From Enterobacter mori (lineage in GTDB: Bacteria; Pseudomonadota; Gammaproteobacteria; Enterobacterales; Enterobacteriaceae), in assembly GCF_025244905.1 (NCBI RefSeq), contig NZ_CP104285.1, positions 3,224,001-3,288,000 on the forward strand: a stretch of DNA of 64,000 nucleotides, given 5' to 3'. The position numbers were made by a program, and so were the translations under genes. The notes beneath the pieces were generated by a model that saw nothing but the letters and a program-made list of their open reading frames with translations, had not been told where the DNA came from and did no database searches. Shown here in pieces: positions 1 to 10,566 of the stretch (its first letter is position 1; each line of letters opens with the position of its first letter).

Positions 1-494
1 ATAACATCACCCCGGGTCCGGCGATGTTCACCGAGCAGCCGGACATCGTGTGGGGCCTGATTGCGGCACTGCTGATCGCCAACGTGATGCTGCTGGTGAT
101 GAATATCCCGCTGATCGGCCTGTTTACCCGCATGCTGACCATTCCCCTGTGGTTCCTGGTGCCCGCCATTGCGGCGGTCTCTGCGGTTGGGGTGTACGCG
201 GTGCATAGCACCACCTTCGACCTGGTGCTGATGGTGCTGCTTGGCGTGCTGGGGTACATCTTACGCAAGATGCACTTCCCGATGTCGCCGCTGATTTTAG
301 GCTTTGTGTTGGGTGAGATGCTGGAGCAGAACCTGCGCCGCGCCCTCTCCATTAGCAACGGCAATATGTCGATTCTGTGGGAGAGCAGCGTGACGAAGAT
401 CCTGCTGGCCATGGCGATCATGGTGATTGTGGTGCCGCCGGTCCTGCGCCTGCTGCGTCGACGTCAGCGCAAGCCCGAGCCGGACATCGGCTAA
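1..494 (+). CDS. TctA-family tricarboxylate transporter permease, 3' end only
   Basis: The reading frame is open from base 3, so the gene begins outside the window and only about the last 164 residues are present. The visible part starts with a GPAMFTEQPD segment followed by hydrophobic helices (WGLIAALLIANVMLLVMNIP, then further helices) and a short basic tail. This is the C-terminal half of the large membrane subunit of tripartite tricarboxylate transporters, which work with a small membrane subunit (TctB) and a periplasmic binding protein (TctC), both presumably upstream. The substrate, citrate or a related carboxylate, cannot be read here. It converges on menE: its TAA is directly followed by the menE stop codon, with no room for a terminator between them. 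Confidence 0.85.
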   Translation, partial: NITPGPAMFTEQPDIVWGLIAALLIANVMLLVMNIPLIGLFTRMLTIPLWFLVPAIAAVSAVGVYAVHSTTFDLVLMVLLGVLGYILRKMHFPMSPLILGFVLGEMLEQNLRRALSISNGNMSILWESSVTKILLAMAIMVIVVPPVLRLLRRRQRKPEPDIG

Positions 495-1856
495 CTAGCC
501 CCTCAGCAGGGCATTGACCCACTGTTTTAACGCCTGGCGGGAGATTTTTATCCCGCCATTTTTTAGCTCTGCGGGCAGCACCAGCCAGTGTACCGGCTGT
601 TCAAAACGCGCCAGCCTGCCCTGGATCCAGTCAGGGAATTGCGCGATATCCGTTCCCGGCTCGCACTCCACCACCGCCACCGGACGCTGTCCGAACTCAG
701 CGTCGTCCAGCGGGACGATAAACACCTGGCCGATCTGCGGATGCGTGGCGATAACGCGCTCCAGCGATTCGGGTTGGATCCCCTCTCCTCCGCTGAAAAA
801 GAGATTGTCCATACGGCCTAAAATCGTCAGACGACCGTTGCGCCATTCCCCGCGATCGCGGGTGGCAAACCAGCCCTGCGCATTAGTGAGCGGAAGAAGC
901 GCACCGTCTCGCCAGTAGCCTGCCGCCATGCTCTGCGCTTTGATCCAGACTTCCCCCTCGACCAGCTTCACTTCCCGACCCGGCAGAGCGGTTCCCACAT
1001 CCGGCTCGCCGTCCGCCGCTTTCGCACAGACGGTAGAGGCGAACTCCGTCAGACCGTAACCGCAGAAGGTGCGAATGCCCTGCTCCCGCGCCTTCTCAGT
1101 CAGTTCAACGGGAATTGCCGCTCCGCCGAGCAGAACGGCTTTCAGCGCAACGTGGTGTTGAGTATTAATCAAACGCCACAGCTGAGTCGGCACCAGCGAC
1201 GCGTGCGTACAGCCCTCCAGCGCCTGCTCCAGCGGTTGCTTCTTGCGCACGGTCAAGCGCCCGCCCGCCAGAAGCCAGCGCCACAGGATCCCCTGACCAG
1301 AAACGTGAAACAGCGGCAGCGACAGCAGCCAGTCGTCGTCACCGCCGTAGGGCATCAGCGCCAGCACGCCTTGCGCGCTCGCCAGATGCGCCGCACAGGT
1401 GTGCACCGCCGCTTTTGGCAGCCCCGTCGAGCCGGAGGTTAACGTCATGGAAGCCAGGCGATCCGGCTGCCACGAGGCCGCATATTCCCCTGCGTGTTCT
1501 GACAGGCTAAGGGCAGAGAGCCCGTCAAACGCACCGTCCAGCACCAGCGCGTGGCGCAGCGTCATCTGCGGGAGCAGGACGTCCAGCAAGGGGTGCGGAA
1601 GCTGGGGATTGACCGGCAGAATGCGCGCACCGCACTGCAGCAGCGCAAGCCACGCCAGCAGCGTTTGCGGGTGGTTATGGGCGAGCAGCATAACGCCGTC
1701 GCCCTCCTGCACGCCCTGACGAACAAACCCGGCGGAAAGACTATCGATGCGGGCACATAGCTGTTGCCAGGTGAGAACATCGTCGTCCAGGCGCAGCGCG
1801 GGTTTATCCGCACACTGCGCGCGCCAGTGCCGCCACGGCCAGTCGGTAAAACTCAT
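495..1856 (-). CDS. menE: o-succinylbenzoate-CoA ligase
   Basis: Joins o-succinylbenzoate to CoA using ATP, a step of menaquinone synthesis. It is an acyl-adenylate-forming enzyme with the AMP-binding signature [13 protein letters not shown] at about residues 138-150, a GYGLTEFAS motif and a C-terminal [10 protein letters not shown] segment carrying the catalytic lysine region. The chosen start, [11 protein letters not shown], gives 453 residues as in E. coli and overlaps the menC stop as ATGA. A longer frame reaching 1910 would add 18 residues that do not resemble the family and run into menC. It is the last gene of the men cluster. Confidence 0.97.
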   Translation of the reverse strand: MSFTDWPWRHWRAQCADKPALRLDDDVLTWQQLCARIDSLSAGFVRQGVQEGDGVMLLAHNHPQTLLAWLALLQCGARILPVNPQLPHPLLDVLLPQMTLRHALVLDGAFDGLSALSLSEHAGEYAASWQPDRLASMTLTSGSTGLPKAAVHTCAAHLASAQGVLALMPYGGDDDWLLSLPLFHVSGQGILWRWLLAGGRLTVRKKQPLEQALEGCTHASLVPTQLWRLINTQHHVALKAVLLGGAAIPVELTEKAREQGIRTFCGYGLTEFASTVCAKAADGEPDVGTALPGREVKLVEGEVWIKAQSMAAGYWRDGALLPLTNAQGWFATRDRGEWRNGRLTILGRMDNLFFSGGEGIQPESLERVIATHPQIGQVFIVPLDDAEFGQRPVAVVECEPGTDIAQFPDWIQGRLARFEQPVHWLVLPAELKNGGIKISRQALKQWVNALLRG

Positions 1857-2818
1857 AACAACGGCTCCAGCGCCCCAACGTCGAGGCACGGCAATGTGCT
1901 GTCCGGCCACTGACGTACAAGCTGGGCCTGCATCAGGTTCAGCGTGTCGAGTCCAGGGATGGTCTGCGGCGTGAGCCAGGCCGCAATGCGCGCCAGCTGC
2001 GTTAGCCCAAGGCTGGACTCAATGGACGAACTGATCACCGCCGTCAGCCCCAGGGCGTGCGCAGCCGAGACCTGCTCACGCACCTTGTCCAGGCTGCCGG
2101 TCAGCGTCGGCTTAATGACCACCGCACTCACGCCCGGCTCGGCGACAAATTCAAAATCGGCTTCGCGCAGGCTTTCATCCCAGGCAATCGCGATGCCCGT
2201 TTCACGGGCAAAGGCGCGGGAGTCATCCCGCGTTTTGCACGGTTCTTCCAGAAACGCGATGCGGTTGCGGTAGGCTGGGTTGACGTACTTCGCGAACTGC
2301 TGCGCCTTGAGCGGCGTCCAGGCGCGATTGGCGTCCAGCCGCAGGCGCAGGTCCGGGATCGCTTCCAGCAGCAGATTCGCCACCATCCCGTCGCGCACCG
2401 CTTCGTACAGGCCCACTTTTATTTTCGCCACTTTCTCGCCGGGCATGGCGGAGAGCAGCGCGAACAGTTCGTCCGGATCGCCGGTACAGAGCGGCGCCGC
2501 GCGGTAGTTGGCTTCCTGAGGCAAGCTTCCGTCAAGCTCCGCCAGCGCGCAGCTGATGCCGAATGCAGCGGAAGGCAGCGCTGGCAGAGCCGGATCGCTC
2601 CCCTCGCGCCACGCGCGCGCCCACGCCACCAGCGCGGACTGCACGTCATCAAGCGACTCCAGGCTAAAGCCCGGCAGAGGTGAAATTTCACCCCAGCCTT
2701 CCCGCTCGCCCTGCCGGAGATGCACGAAGAGTCCGTCACGGGTTTTTAACCGCCGTTCACGCAGCACCACGCCCGCGTCCATCGGTATCTGCCAGCGGTA
2801 AACCTGAGCGCAACGCAT
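1853..2818 (-). CDS. menC: o-succinylbenzoate synthase
   Basis: Dehydrates SHCHC to o-succinylbenzoate in menaquinone synthesis. It is an enolase-superfamily protein of 321 residues. The expected catalytic and metal residues are visible: the KIK pair (K132, K134), D162 in LDANRAW, E191 in FLEEPCK, D214 in AWDES and K236 in VIKPTL. They match E. coli MenC with a shift of one. The start codon overlaps the menB stop by one base (TAATG) and the stop overlaps the menE start as ATGA, so translation is probably coupled across all three genes. Confidence 0.97.
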   Translation of the reverse strand: MRCAQVYRWQIPMDAGVVLRERRLKTRDGLFVHLRQGEREGWGEISPLPGFSLESLDDVQSALVAWARAWREGSDPALPALPSAAFGISCALAELDGSLPQEANYRAAPLCTGDPDELFALLSAMPGEKVAKIKVGLYEAVRDGMVANLLLEAIPDLRLRLDANRAWTPLKAQQFAKYVNPAYRNRIAFLEEPCKTRDDSRAFARETGIAIAWDESLREADFEFVAEPGVSAVVIKPTLTGSLDKVREQVSAAHALGLTAVISSSIESSLGLTQLARIAAWLTPQTIPGLDTLNLMQAQLVRQWPDSTLPCLDVGALEPLL

Positions 2819-3675
2819 TATGGGTTCCGTTTGTATTTGCTGAAGTCCGGCTGGCGTTTTTCGTTAAACGCGTTGCGTCCTTCCTGACCCTCTTCAGTCA
2901 TGTAGAACAGCATGGTGGCGTTACCCGCCAGCTCCTGCAGACCCGCCTGTCCGTCACAGTCGGCGTTGAGGGCCGCTTTCAGGCAGCGCAGCGCCATTGG
3001 GCTGTTTTGCAGCATTTCGCGGCACCAGCGCACGGTCTCTTTTTCGAGATCGGCAATCGGCACCACGGTATTCACAAGGCCCATATCCAGCGCTTCTTGT
3101 GCGTTGTACTGACGGCACAGGAACCAGATTTCACGCGCTTTTTTCTGCCCAACGATGCGTGCCATGTAGGACGCGCCCCAGCCGCCGTCGAAGGAGCCTA
3201 CTTTCGGGCCGGTCTGGCCGAAGATGGCATTTTCAGCGGCAATGGTCAGGTCGCACATCATGTGCAGCACGTGGCCGCCGCCGATGGAGTAACCCGCGAC
3301 CATCGCGACAACCGGTTTTGGACAGGTACGGATCTGGCGCTGGAAATCGAGGACGTTCAGGTGGTGCGTACCCGCATCATCCTGGTATCCGCCGTAGTCG
3401 CCGCGCACTTTCTGATCGCCGCCGGAGCAGAACGCTTTGTCACCTTCACCGGTCAGGACAATCACGCCGATGTTGTCGTCATAGCGCGCATCGGCCAGCG
3501 CCTGAATCATCTCTTTCACGGTCAGCGGACGGAACGCGTTGCGCACCTGAGGACGGTTGATGGTGATTTTGGCGATGCCGTCGGTGGACTTGTGGTAGCG
3601 AATGTCGGTGTAGCCTTCGGAGCAGTCCTGCCATTCAACCGGGGCGTAGAGCATGTGTTCATCAGGATAGATCAT
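2818..3675 (-). CDS. menB: 1,4-dihydroxy-2-naphthoyl-CoA synthase
   Basis: Crotonase-family enzyme that closes the second ring of the menaquinone head group. It has 285 residues from the start [15 protein letters not shown]. The oxyanion-hole segments [12 protein letters not shown] and [17 protein letters not shown] and the conserved [14 protein letters not shown] stretch are present. An in-frame extension to 3858 is Arg-rich and falls inside menH, so the start at 3675 is preferred. It also makes the ATGA overlap with the menH stop. Very strong similarity to E. coli MenB. Confidence 0.98.
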   Translation of the reverse strand: MIYPDEHMLYAPVEWQDCSEGYTDIRYHKSTDGIAKITINRPQVRNAFRPLTVKEMIQALADARYDDNIGVIVLTGEGDKAFCSGGDQKVRGDYGGYQDDAGTHHLNVLDFQRQIRTCPKPVVAMVAGYSIGGGHVLHMMCDLTIAAENAIFGQTGPKVGSFDGGWGASYMARIVGQKKAREIWFLCRQYNAQEALDMGLVNTVVPIADLEKETVRWCREMLQNSPMALRCLKAALNADCDGQAGLQELAGNATMLFYMTEEGQEGRNAFNEKRQPDFSKYKRNP

Positions 3676-4448
3676 AGAGTGTCCTTTGTTCGAAGACGCA
3701 GTATCTGAGCCAGACTCGCGGCGACCGCGCCGGGGTTTTCCCGGTGGGCGTTGTGTCCGGCGTGAGGAATAACGTGGCGTTCGGCGTTCAGTTCTGCGGC
3801 GATGGCCGCAAATTTCTCGTCTCGTTCGCCATAGAGATAATAAAAAGGGGCGTCGCACGCGCGCAGTGCAGAACGCAAGTCGGGCTGCACGGCCAGCGAC
3901 GTGGCCTCAAGCATTGCCGCCAGATTCGCACCGTTGTTCCGGCTACGCAGGGCGATCAGTTCGCTGCGCTGCGCATCCGTAAGAGAGGCAAACACCGGCT
4001 GCTGATACCAGTCAGCAAAGACGTCAGGGAGCGGTTCAGCTCGAAAACGCGTCGCCCAGCGGCGATCGGACGCTAGCCGCGCCTCTCGCGGGCCCACATC
4101 CTGCAGCCCAGGATGACCGCCTTCAACAACAATGCCGCATAAGCCCTTTGGCTGCTGGCAAGCATGAAACATCGCAATGCGGCCGCCGAGAGAGTACCCC
4201 ACCAGCCAGTAGTTAAGTATGTTGTAACTAAGTAAGGTGCTGGCGAGCACATCGCTGAGATCGTTAAACCCGGCGACGCTGACACCGGCAGATTCGCCGT
4301 GTCCCGGCAGGTCGAGGTACAGCCGGGGATAATCGCGCAATGACGTCCCGACAGCCTGCCACTCGCGGCAATCGCCGGAAAAACCGTGCAGAAAGACCAG
4401 CCAGGGATAACCCGGCTTACCGTTATGCTGCACGCCAGCCAGGATCAC
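3672..4448 (-). CDS. menH: SHCHC synthase (alpha/beta hydrolase)
   Basis: Removes pyruvate from SEPHCHC to give SHCHC, after MenD. It is an alpha/beta-hydrolase fold protein of 258 residues. The catalytic triad can be placed at S86 (VGYSLGG), D210 (GERD) and H232 (HAGHNAH), the same positions as in E. coli. The N-terminal oxyanion segment FLHGFSGD is present. It lies between menD (overlap 4445-4448) and menB (overlap 3672-3675), the usual enterobacterial order. Confidence 0.96.
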   Translation of the reverse strand: MILAGVQHNGKPGYPWLVFLHGFSGDCREWQAVGTSLRDYPRLYLDLPGHGESAGVSVAGFNDLSDVLASTLLSYNILNYWLVGYSLGGRIAMFHACQQPKGLCGIVVEGGHPGLQDVGPREARLASDRRWATRFRAEPLPDVFADWYQQPVFASLTDAQRSELIALRSRNNGANLAAMLEATSLAVQPDLRSALRACDAPFYYLYGERDEKFAAIAAELNAERHVIPHAGHNAHRENPGAVAASLAQILRLRTKDTL

Positions 4449-6115
4449 AGGTGGCTCACCTGCGCCAGCAGATTTTGCAGCTTCTGCGCGCCGTCAGCAT
4501 CGTTCACCACCAGCTCAATAAGCGTGGTTCCCGGCTGCCGCCAGGCGCTGCTTAACGCCGTATCCAGCTGCTCCCAATTTTCAGGACGATGATACTTGAG
4601 GCTGAACATCGCTGCGGCATGCTCGAACTGCACGTTTTGCGGCATCAGATAGAAGCGTTCGCGCTCGCTCTGCGGCGTCGGCAACAGGGAGAAAATCTGC
4701 CCGCCGTTGTTGTTCACCACAATCAGCACAAAGGGCGCCGATACCTGACGCAGCAGCGCCAGCGCGTTGAGGTCATACAGTGCAGAGAGGTCGCCCACAA
4801 TCGCCAGCGTCGATTTCGCACTGGCGCGCTGCACGCCTGCCGCCGTCGAAATCAGCCCGTCGATGCCGCTGGCTCCGCGGTTGCTGTAAACCGGATAGCC
4901 TGCAGGCAGCTGAGAGAAGGCATCAATCAGACGCACCACCAGGCTGTTGCCGACGAACAGCTGCCCTTGCTCGGGCAGATAGTGGCGAATACGGTGCGCC
5001 AGCTCGGCTTCGCCAAAACCTTCGCACTGCGCTTTGGTGAGCTCCCACGCCTGGCGCGAGAGTGCCGGGATCGCCACCGCCCAGGGTTTACGCTTTTCTG
5101 CCGGATGCAGTTCCAGCCAGCTGTCAATCTCGCTCACCAGACGACGACCACGATGATGCGCCGGGTCGAGCCGCCCCTCCAGCGGATCCACCAGCCAGTA
5201 CTCTTCCGGTGTGCAGGTTGCCTGCCACTGCAACAGACGCTTTCCGGTGAGGCTGGAGCCAATCTGGACCACAATCTGCGCCTGCGCCAGCTCGGTGACC
5301 GCTTTGGCGTTACCCAGCCAGAGATCGGCGCACGGCAGCGGCTGTCCGGTCTGGGAAAGCACGTCGCCTATCAGCGGCCAGCCGAGGGTTTGCGCCCACT
5401 CGGCGACCAGCTTACCTTCAGCCGCGCTCATGCGACCGGCAATCACCACGCCGCGCTTCTGTCGCCAGAAAAACCAGTCGCGCTGTTTCGCGCTTTCCAG
5501 GTACGTCTGTTCGCGCAGCCAGGGTTTTTCGCTCTCCCACCAGTCGCCGAGCTGTTGCTGCCAGGCCAAACCGGTTTCATTCAGTTCACCGTAGAGCGGC
5601 TCGGCAAAGGGGCAGTTGATATGTAGCGCGCCGCTGCGCAGCGAGCCCATCGCATGGTCAAGGGTGGAAACCAGCCAGCTTGCAGGAATATCCTGAGTTG
5701 GACGCGGCAACGAGACCGTCTGCGAAGGATGAGATGCGAAAATACCCGGCTGGCGGATCGCCTGATTGGCACCGCAGTCGATAAGTTCAGGGGGGCGATC
5801 GGCCGTCAGCAGGATCAGTTTTTCACCGGTTAACCCGGCTTCGATGATCGCCGGATAGAGGTTCGCCACCGCGGTACCGGAGGTGACAATCACCGCGACA
5901 GGGGCTTTGCTGACTTTCGCCAGCCCTAACGCCAGATGACCCAGACCGCGCTCGTCAAAATGGGTGTGGTGAATAAAGGCCCGGTTTTCAGCCGCCGCCA
6001 GCGTCAGCGGCGTGGAGCGGGAGCCCGGTGCAATACACACGTGCCTGACGCCATGGCGGGTCAGGGCTTCGAGGATCACCGTCGCCCAGCGTCGGTTAAA
6101 AGAACTTACTGACAT
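4445..6115 (-). CDS. menD: SEPHCHC synthase (ThDP-dependent)
   Basis: First committed enzyme of menaquinone synthesis. It condenses isochorismate with 2-oxoglutarate using thiamine diphosphate. It has 556 residues from [10 protein letters not shown]. An upstream in-frame ATG at 6133 adds six residues (MIPDKL) but gives a length unlike the family. Visible landmarks are the N-terminal [15 protein letters not shown] stretch with [13 protein letters not shown] (catalytic Glu region) and the C-terminal ThDP/Mg segment [16 protein letters not shown] with [12 protein letters not shown]. It is separated from menF by 88 nt and overlaps menH. Confidence 0.97.
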   Translation of the reverse strand: MSVSSFNRRWATVILEALTRHGVRHVCIAPGSRSTPLTLAAAENRAFIHHTHFDERGLGHLALGLAKVSKAPVAVIVTSGTAVANLYPAIIEAGLTGEKLILLTADRPPELIDCGANQAIRQPGIFASHPSQTVSLPRPTQDIPASWLVSTLDHAMGSLRSGALHINCPFAEPLYGELNETGLAWQQQLGDWWESEKPWLREQTYLESAKQRDWFFWRQKRGVVIAGRMSAAEGKLVAEWAQTLGWPLIGDVLSQTGQPLPCADLWLGNAKAVTELAQAQIVVQIGSSLTGKRLLQWQATCTPEEYWLVDPLEGRLDPAHHRGRRLVSEIDSWLELHPAEKRKPWAVAIPALSRQAWELTKAQCEGFGEAELAHRIRHYLPEQGQLFVGNSLVVRLIDAFSQLPAGYPVYSNRGASGIDGLISTAAGVQRASAKSTLAIVGDLSALYDLNALALLRQVSAPFVLIVVNNNGGQIFSLLPTPQSERERFYLMPQNVQFEHAAAMFSLKYHRPENWEQLDTALSSAWRQPGTTLIELVVNDADGAQKLQNLLAQVSHL

Positions 6116-6203
6116 GAGTTTGTCCGGTATCAAGAATGCGACACAGTATAAATAATAGAAAAATTTGGAATTTTGATATGAATCGGGAATGCGCGAATCA
6201 GTA

Positions 6204-7499
6204 TTAATCCCTAAGGAGCAGAGAGCGCAGCCCGGCGGCTTTGTTTTCTATCTCCTGCCACTCCTGTTCCGGGTCAGACCCGCTAACGATCCCCGCCCCG
6301 GCGTAGAGCCGCAGCGCCGCGCCGTGGACGCGTGCAGAGCGCAGTGCCACGCAGAATTCACTTTGCTCAGGCGATAAATACCCGGCCGATCCGGCATACC
6401 ACTCGCGGTCAAAGGGTTCCACATTCTGGATAAACTCAAGCGCCGCCTGGCGCGGTAGCCCGGCCACCGCCGCCGTCGGCTGCAGAACATGCAGGCATTG
6501 TTCATCATCAGCGTGTTTAAGCTCGGTCCAGATGCAGCGCCGCAGATGTTGCACCTTCCGCAACCGCACGACCTGCGCGGGCAGCACCTCCAGCGTTTGG
6601 GTGTGATGCTGCAAGCGCTCGCAAATGTCCTCTACAACCAGCATATTTTCCCGCTGATTTTTATCGTCTTTCATCAGCCAGTCGCCCAGTCGCCGGGCCT
6701 GAGCATCGTCCGCGTGGCTGGCGACGGTGCCAGCCAGCGCTTCGGTGCGCAGCAAACTGCCACGCCGACGCCACAGACGCTCGGGCGTAGAGCCCAGAAA
6801 CGCGTTGCTGGCATCGAAAACCATGCAGAAATGGAAGCAGTTCAGGTTGAGCGCGCGGCTGGCTGCCATCAGGGCAACGGCATTTACCGGCTGATGGCAT
6901 TGCAGATCGGTTGCGCGGGCGAGCACCACTTTTTCAAAATCGCCGTGCGCGATAGTCTCCGTTGCCTGACGGATAAGGCGCAACCATTCCGGTTTTTGCG
7001 GCTGGTGCGTTTCGCGTTCAACCTTAACGGAGAGCGGGCGGATCGGTTTGGCGTCCTGAAGACTCTCTAAAAAACGCTGTGCCACCTGTGCATCGTCCTG
7101 AAGGGAACACTCACTCCACAGCTGCAGGCGCAGGGTGGCAACTCCGCCTGAACGTCGCCAGAGCAGACGCGGTAAAAACAGGCTGCCCTTTTCCGGGGTA
7201 AAGGCGTTCAGGCCGCAGATGCGGGTGTCGCTGGCTGCATGTTGCGTATGCAAAAACTGCGAGGCCAACGCGAGAGAAGAAAAATGGATAACGGCACCCA
7301 GCGCAGCCATCTCTTCATCGCCGCTACGCTGCTGCCAGTAAAATTGGGGATAGCACTGCTGAGCACCCAGCCAGGCCAGGGGATCGAATGCGTCGTTTAA
7401 CGGGAAAGAGACGTCGAAATGTCGTAAACCGGGTGTTGCGGGTAACGCTTGCGCCAGCCGTGTGCGCAGTTGCTCCAGCGCGAGGAATATCGAATGCAC
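6204..7499 (-). CDS. menF: Isochorismate synthase, menaquinone-specific
   Basis: Converts chorismate to isochorismate for menaquinone. It has 431 residues, the same as E. coli MenF. The chorismate-binding domain fills the C-terminal half, with [65 protein letters not shown] and the final [22 protein letters not shown]. Translation begins at a GTG (7497-7499) with a strong GGGAGAGG element five bases upstream. It heads the men cluster on this strand and is followed by menD. Confidence 0.96.
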   Translation of the reverse strand: MHSIFLALEQLRTRLAQALPATPGLRHFDVSFPLNDAFDPLAWLGAQQCYPQFYWQQRSGDEEMAALGAVIHFSSLALASQFLHTQHAASDTRICGLNAFTPEKGSLFLPRLLWRRSGGVATLRLQLWSECSLQDDAQVAQRFLESLQDAKPIRPLSVKVERETHQPQKPEWLRLIRQATETIAHGDFEKVVLARATDLQCHQPVNAVALMAASRALNLNCFHFCMVFDASNAFLGSTPERLWRRRGSLLRTEALAGTVASHADDAQARRLGDWLMKDDKNQRENMLVVEDICERLQHHTQTLEVLPAQVVRLRKVQHLRRCIWTELKHADDEQCLHVLQPTAAVAGLPRQAALEFIQNVEPFDREWYAGSAGYLSPEQSEFCVALRSARVHGAALRLYAGAGIVSGSDPEQEWQEIENKAAGLRSLLLRD

Positions 7500-7594
7500 G
7501 CGAACCTCTCCCTGTTAAAACATCATATTATACGGGGTACCATAAGAAATATCAGTACCCACGTATAGGGAGTGGTTAACCGTTTAAAACGCTG

Positions 7595-7900
7595 TTAACG
7601 ACGGGCTAAGAGCAGCCCCAGTACCAGCCCGACGGCAGCACCGGCGCCAATGCCTTGCCACGGTTTTTCATGCACGTAATCATCGGCACGATAAACCGCT
7701 TTCTTCGCGCGGTAGTAGTAATTATCAGACGCATGGCTGACGCGGTTTTTCACTTCATGCAGTGCCTTTTCGGCACGCGCTTTAAGCTCAATATATTTCT
7801 GATCGGCAGGGTCGCCGGACGAACGTAACACCTCTTCCAGCGTCTCGCTCAGTAAGGCCAGGTCGTCGTCGATACGGGTATCCCAGGATTGAAATGACAT
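7595..7900 (-). CDS. elaB: ElaB/YqjD/YgaM-family ribosome- and membrane-associated protein
   Basis: Small protein of 101 residues with an N-terminal amphipathic, probably coiled-coil part rich in Asp, Glu and Lys and a C-terminal glycine-rich membrane anchor ending in GLLLARR. Family members are tail-anchored inner-membrane proteins that bind ribosomes in stationary phase. This is family knowledge, not read from the sequence. Two ATGs are close together. The second, at 7900, has GGAG seven bases upstream and matches the E. coli length, so it is preferred over 7912. Confidence 0.93.
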   Translation of the reverse strand: MSFQSWDTRIDDDLALLSETLEEVLRSSGDPADQKYIELKARAEKALHEVKNRVSHASDNYYYRAKKAVYRADDYVHEKPWQGIGAGAAVGLVLGLLLARR

Positions 7901-7953
7901 ATTTTTCTCCATGTTGTTACACCAGTCCGCTAACTATAGCCAACGACTCGCCA

Positions 7954-8415
7954 TTACGCCTGCTTCGTTTCCCTTGCCATCCCGATATGAGGAATGCCAT
8001 CTTCGTCATACACATCCGTCACTGGCACAAAGCCAAAGTGCCCGTAAAAGGATTGAAGATGCGCCTGCGCGCCGAGATATAACACTTTGTCTGGCCACTG
8101 TTTTTCGCATGATGCCAGGGTTTTCTCCATCAGCTGATAGCCCAGTTTTTCACCGCGCGCTTTATCGCTAATGATGACGCGGCCAATCACCACCGGTTCG
8201 AAATCGTCGTCGCTTTTCAGAATCCTCGCATACGCCACCAGCTCGTTTTCGCGCCAGCCGAGGATATGACGGTTCTCGCCGACGAGATCATCGCCGTCGA
8301 TGTCCTGATACGGGCAGGTTTGCTCAACAACAAAGACTTCGCAACGCAGCTTCAACAGGGCATACAGTGAATGAACGGTGAGTTCGCTATGGTGTAAATC
8401 TTGCCACTGGATCAT
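7954..8415 (-). CDS. elaA: GNAT-family acetyltransferase ElaA
   Basis: GNAT-fold protein of 153 residues, closely similar to E. coli ElaA. Motifs seen are the N-terminal [20 protein letters not shown], the acetyl-CoA binding region [23 protein letters not shown] and the C-terminal [17 protein letters not shown]. Its acetyl acceptor is not established. The start [12 protein letters not shown] is preferred over an ATG nine codons upstream because it matches the family. It is divergent from the RNase BN gene, with 71 nt between the two starts. Confidence 0.93.
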   Translation of the reverse strand: MIQWQDLHHSELTVHSLYALLKLRCEVFVVEQTCPYQDIDGDDLVGENRHILGWRENELVAYARILKSDDDFEPVVIGRVIISDKARGEKLGYQLMEKTLASCEKQWPDKVLYLGAQAHLQSFYGHFGFVPVTDVYDEDGIPHIGMARETKQA

Positions 8416-8486
8416 GTCTGTCTCCTTCCTGGGGTTCATCACGTTATACTAGACCCCTCCCCGTTCGGCAAAGGGCTGATTGCGTT

Positions 8487-9404
8487 ATGGAACTGATTTT
8501 TCTGGGTACGTCCGCTGGCGTGCCAACCCGCTCACGAAACGTGACCGCGATCCTGCTGGATCTTCATCACCCCACCCGCGGCGGTCTGTGGCTGTTTGAC
8601 TGCGGTGAAGGCACGCAGCACCAGCTGCTGCGAACCGCTTATCATCCGGGCAAGTTGGATAAAATTTTTATTACCCATCTGCACGGTGACCACCTTTTCG
8701 GCCTGCCCGGCCTGCTCTGCAGCCGCTCGATGGCCGGTAATGCCAATCCGCTGACCATTTACGGGCCAGCGGGTATCCGGGAATTTGTTGAAACGACGCT
8801 GCGCCTGAGCGGCTCGTGGACGGATTATCCGCTCGACGTGGCCGAGATCGCCGAAGGTCTGGTCTTCGACGATGGCGCATATACCGTCACCGCCCAGCCG
8901 CTTAATCACCCGGTTGAGTGTTACGGTTATCGCATTGAAGAGCACGACAAACCCGGCGCGCTCGACGCCGCGGCCCTCATCGCTGACGGCATAAAGCCCG
9001 GCCCGCTGTTCCAGCGTCTTAAGCAGGGAGAGACCGTCACGCTGGAAGACGGGCGCGCGGTGAACGGTCAGGACTACCTCGCGCCACCGCAGCCGGGGAA
9101 AAAGCTGGCGATCTTTGGCGATACCGCGCCGTGCCCTTCCGCGCTTCTGCTTGCACAGGGCGTAGATGTGATGGTGCATGAAGCGACGCTTGAAACGGCG
9201 ATGGAAGAGAAAGCCAACAGCCGGGGCCATAGCTCCACGCGTCAGGCGGCGCAGCTTGCCCGTGACGCAGGCGTCGAGAGATTAATCATCACTCACGTTA
9301 GCTCGCGCTACGACGCGCGGGGATGTGCAAGCCTACTGGCAGAGTGTCATCACGTGTTCCCGGCGAGTGAGCTGGCGGAAGATTTCACTCAGGTCAGCGT
9401 TTAG
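8487..9404 (+). CDS. rbn: Ribonuclease BN / RNase Z (ElaC)
   Basis: Zinc-dependent tRNA 3'-processing nuclease of the metallo-beta-lactamase fold, 305 residues. The metal-binding HLHGDH motif is at residues 64-69. Other ligands are visible in [29 protein letters not shown] and ITHVSSRYD. In E. coli the enzyme acts as endo- and exonuclease on tRNA precursors lacking encoded CCA, and as a backup elsewhere. It starts at an ATG 71 nt from divergent elaA. Downstream is cheV, which has its own promoter. Confidence 0.96.
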   Translation: MELIFLGTSAGVPTRSRNVTAILLDLHHPTRGGLWLFDCGEGTQHQLLRTAYHPGKLDKIFITHLHGDHLFGLPGLLCSRSMAGNANPLTIYGPAGIREFVETTLRLSGSWTDYPLDVAEIAEGLVFDDGAYTVTAQPLNHPVECYGYRIEEHDKPGALDAAALIADGIKPGPLFQRLKQGETVTLEDGRAVNGQDYLAPPQPGKKLAIFGDTAPCPSALLLAQGVDVMVHEATLETAMEEKANSRGHSSTRQAAQLARDAGVERLIITHVSSRYDARGCASLLAECHHVFPASELAEDFTQVSV

Positions 9405-9407
9405 TCC

Positions 9408-9434
9408 TTCATTTTTCCCTCAGGATGCCGATAA
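9408..9434 (+). promoter_or_regulatory. Sigma-28 (FliA) promoter for cheV
   Basis: A perfect -10 element GCCGATAA is at 9427-9434. Eleven bases upstream is TTCATTTT (9408-9415), which matches 5 of 8 positions of the sigma-28 -35 consensus TAAAGTTT. The predicted start is near 9441, about 28 nt before the cheV ATG. Both its position and the chemotaxis function of the next gene support the call. Confidence 0.75.
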
Positions 9435-9468
9435 CGATTAAAAGGTCAGCATTTCTCTTGAGGGTAGA

Positions 9469-10473
9469 ATGGATAATTTCCAGAAAGATATTGATGACAG
9501 GGCGAATCTGACCCTGTCGAACCGTTTTGAACTGTTGCTGTTCCGTCTTGGCACCTCTCTGAACGAAAATAAGTCCGAGCTGTTTGGCATTAACGTGTTC
9601 AAGCTACGCGAAATTGTGCCGATGCCGGAGTTCACCAAACCCGCGGGCATGAAGTCTCCGCTGATGGGGATGGTGAACATTCGCGACCAGGTGATCCCGG
9701 TGATTGACCTGGCCGCCGTGGCCGGATGCAAGCCGACGACCGGACTGAACATTCTGCTGATAACCGAATACGCCCGCAGCGTGCAGGCGTTTGCCGTGGA
9801 GTCCGTTGAGAACATCATGCGTCTCGACTGGAAGCAGGTTCACGCTGCCGAAACCGCCGTCAGCGGGCGCTACATCACCAGCATCGCCTGTCTGGACGAA
9901 AAGACCGATACCAACGATCTGGCGATGGTGCTGGACGTTGAGCAGATCCTGTATGACATCACCCCGGCTAACCACGATCTGCACGCTACCAATCTGAAAA
10001 CCACCAAATTCAATATCAAACCCGGTGCGGTCGCGATTGTCGCGGAAGATTCTAAAGTGGCGCGATCGATGCTGGAGAAAGGGTTGCAGGCGATGGAAAT
10101 CCCTGCCCAGCTGCACATTACCGGCAAAGACGCATGGGAGAAAATTGGCGTGCTGGCCGCGCAGGCGCAGGCTGAGGGTGTGCCGATCACCGATAAGATC
10201 GCACTGGTGCTGACCGACCTCGAAATGCCGGAGATGGACGGCTTTACGCTGACGCGTAAAATCAAGACCGATCCGTTCCTGAAGGATATTCCGGTGGTGA
10301 TCCACTCGTCTCTGTCCGGCAACGCCAACGAAGATCATATTCGCAAGGTGAAGGCCGACGGATACGTGGCGAAGTTTGAGCTGAACGAGCTGTCGTCGGT
10401 GATTGAGGAAGTGCTGGACCGCTCGATGAAGAAGATTGACGGGCCGTTAATTAGCAGGAAGCAGCTGGCTTAA
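9469..10473 (+). CDS. cheV: Chemotaxis coupling protein CheV (CheW-REC)
   Basis: Two-domain chemotaxis scaffold of 334 residues. An N-terminal CheW-like domain (about 15-165, with FGINVFKLREIV and GMVNIRDQVIPVIDL) is followed by a C-terminal response-regulator receiver (about 190-325). The likely phospho-acceptor is D250 in LVLTDLEMPEMDG. The acidic pair (VAEDSK) and the lysine (VAKFE) of receiver domains are present. It couples receptors to CheA, and its receiver is phosphorylated by CheA. Salmonella has cheV at the same place beside nuo, whereas E. coli K-12 lacks it. A GAGGG element lies six bases before the ATG. Confidence 0.94.
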   Translation: MDNFQKDIDDRANLTLSNRFELLLFRLGTSLNENKSELFGINVFKLREIVPMPEFTKPAGMKSPLMGMVNIRDQVIPVIDLAAVAGCKPTTGLNILLITEYARSVQAFAVESVENIMRLDWKQVHAAETAVSGRYITSIACLDEKTDTNDLAMVLDVEQILYDITPANHDLHATNLKTTKFNIKPGAVAIVAEDSKVARSMLEKGLQAMEIPAQLHITGKDAWEKIGVLAAQAQAEGVPITDKIALVLTDLEMPEMDGFTLTRKIKTDPFLKDIPVVIHSSLSGNANEDHIRKVKADGYVAKFELNELSSVIEEVLDRSMKKIDGPLISRKQLA

Positions 10474-10491
10474 GCCTGGTGCGGGCTGGTG

Positions 10492-10524
10492 CCCTCACCC
10501 CGTCCCTCTCCCACAGGGAGAGGG
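10492..10524. repeat. GC-rich palindromic repeat unit (CCCTCACCCC / CCCTCTCCC type)
   Basis: CCCTCACCCC is followed by a perfect 9-bp hairpin, CCCTCTCCC-ACA-GGGAGAGGG (10504-10524). It shares its arms with the larger palindrome at 54687-54768, so both look like members of one interspersed repeat family in this genome. Confidence 0.7.
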
Positions 10525-10534
10525 CGAAAACCAT

Positions 10535-10566
10535 AAAAAAACCCGCCGAGGCGGGTTTTTGTTTTT
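10535..10566. terminator. Bidirectional terminator between cheV and nuoN
   Basis: Stem AACCCGCC / GGCGGGTT with a two-base loop (10540-10557), flanked by seven A on the left and a T-rich run on the right. It can stop cheV from the left and the nuo operon from the right. The nuoN stop codon (10565-10567) touches it. Confidence 0.9.
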
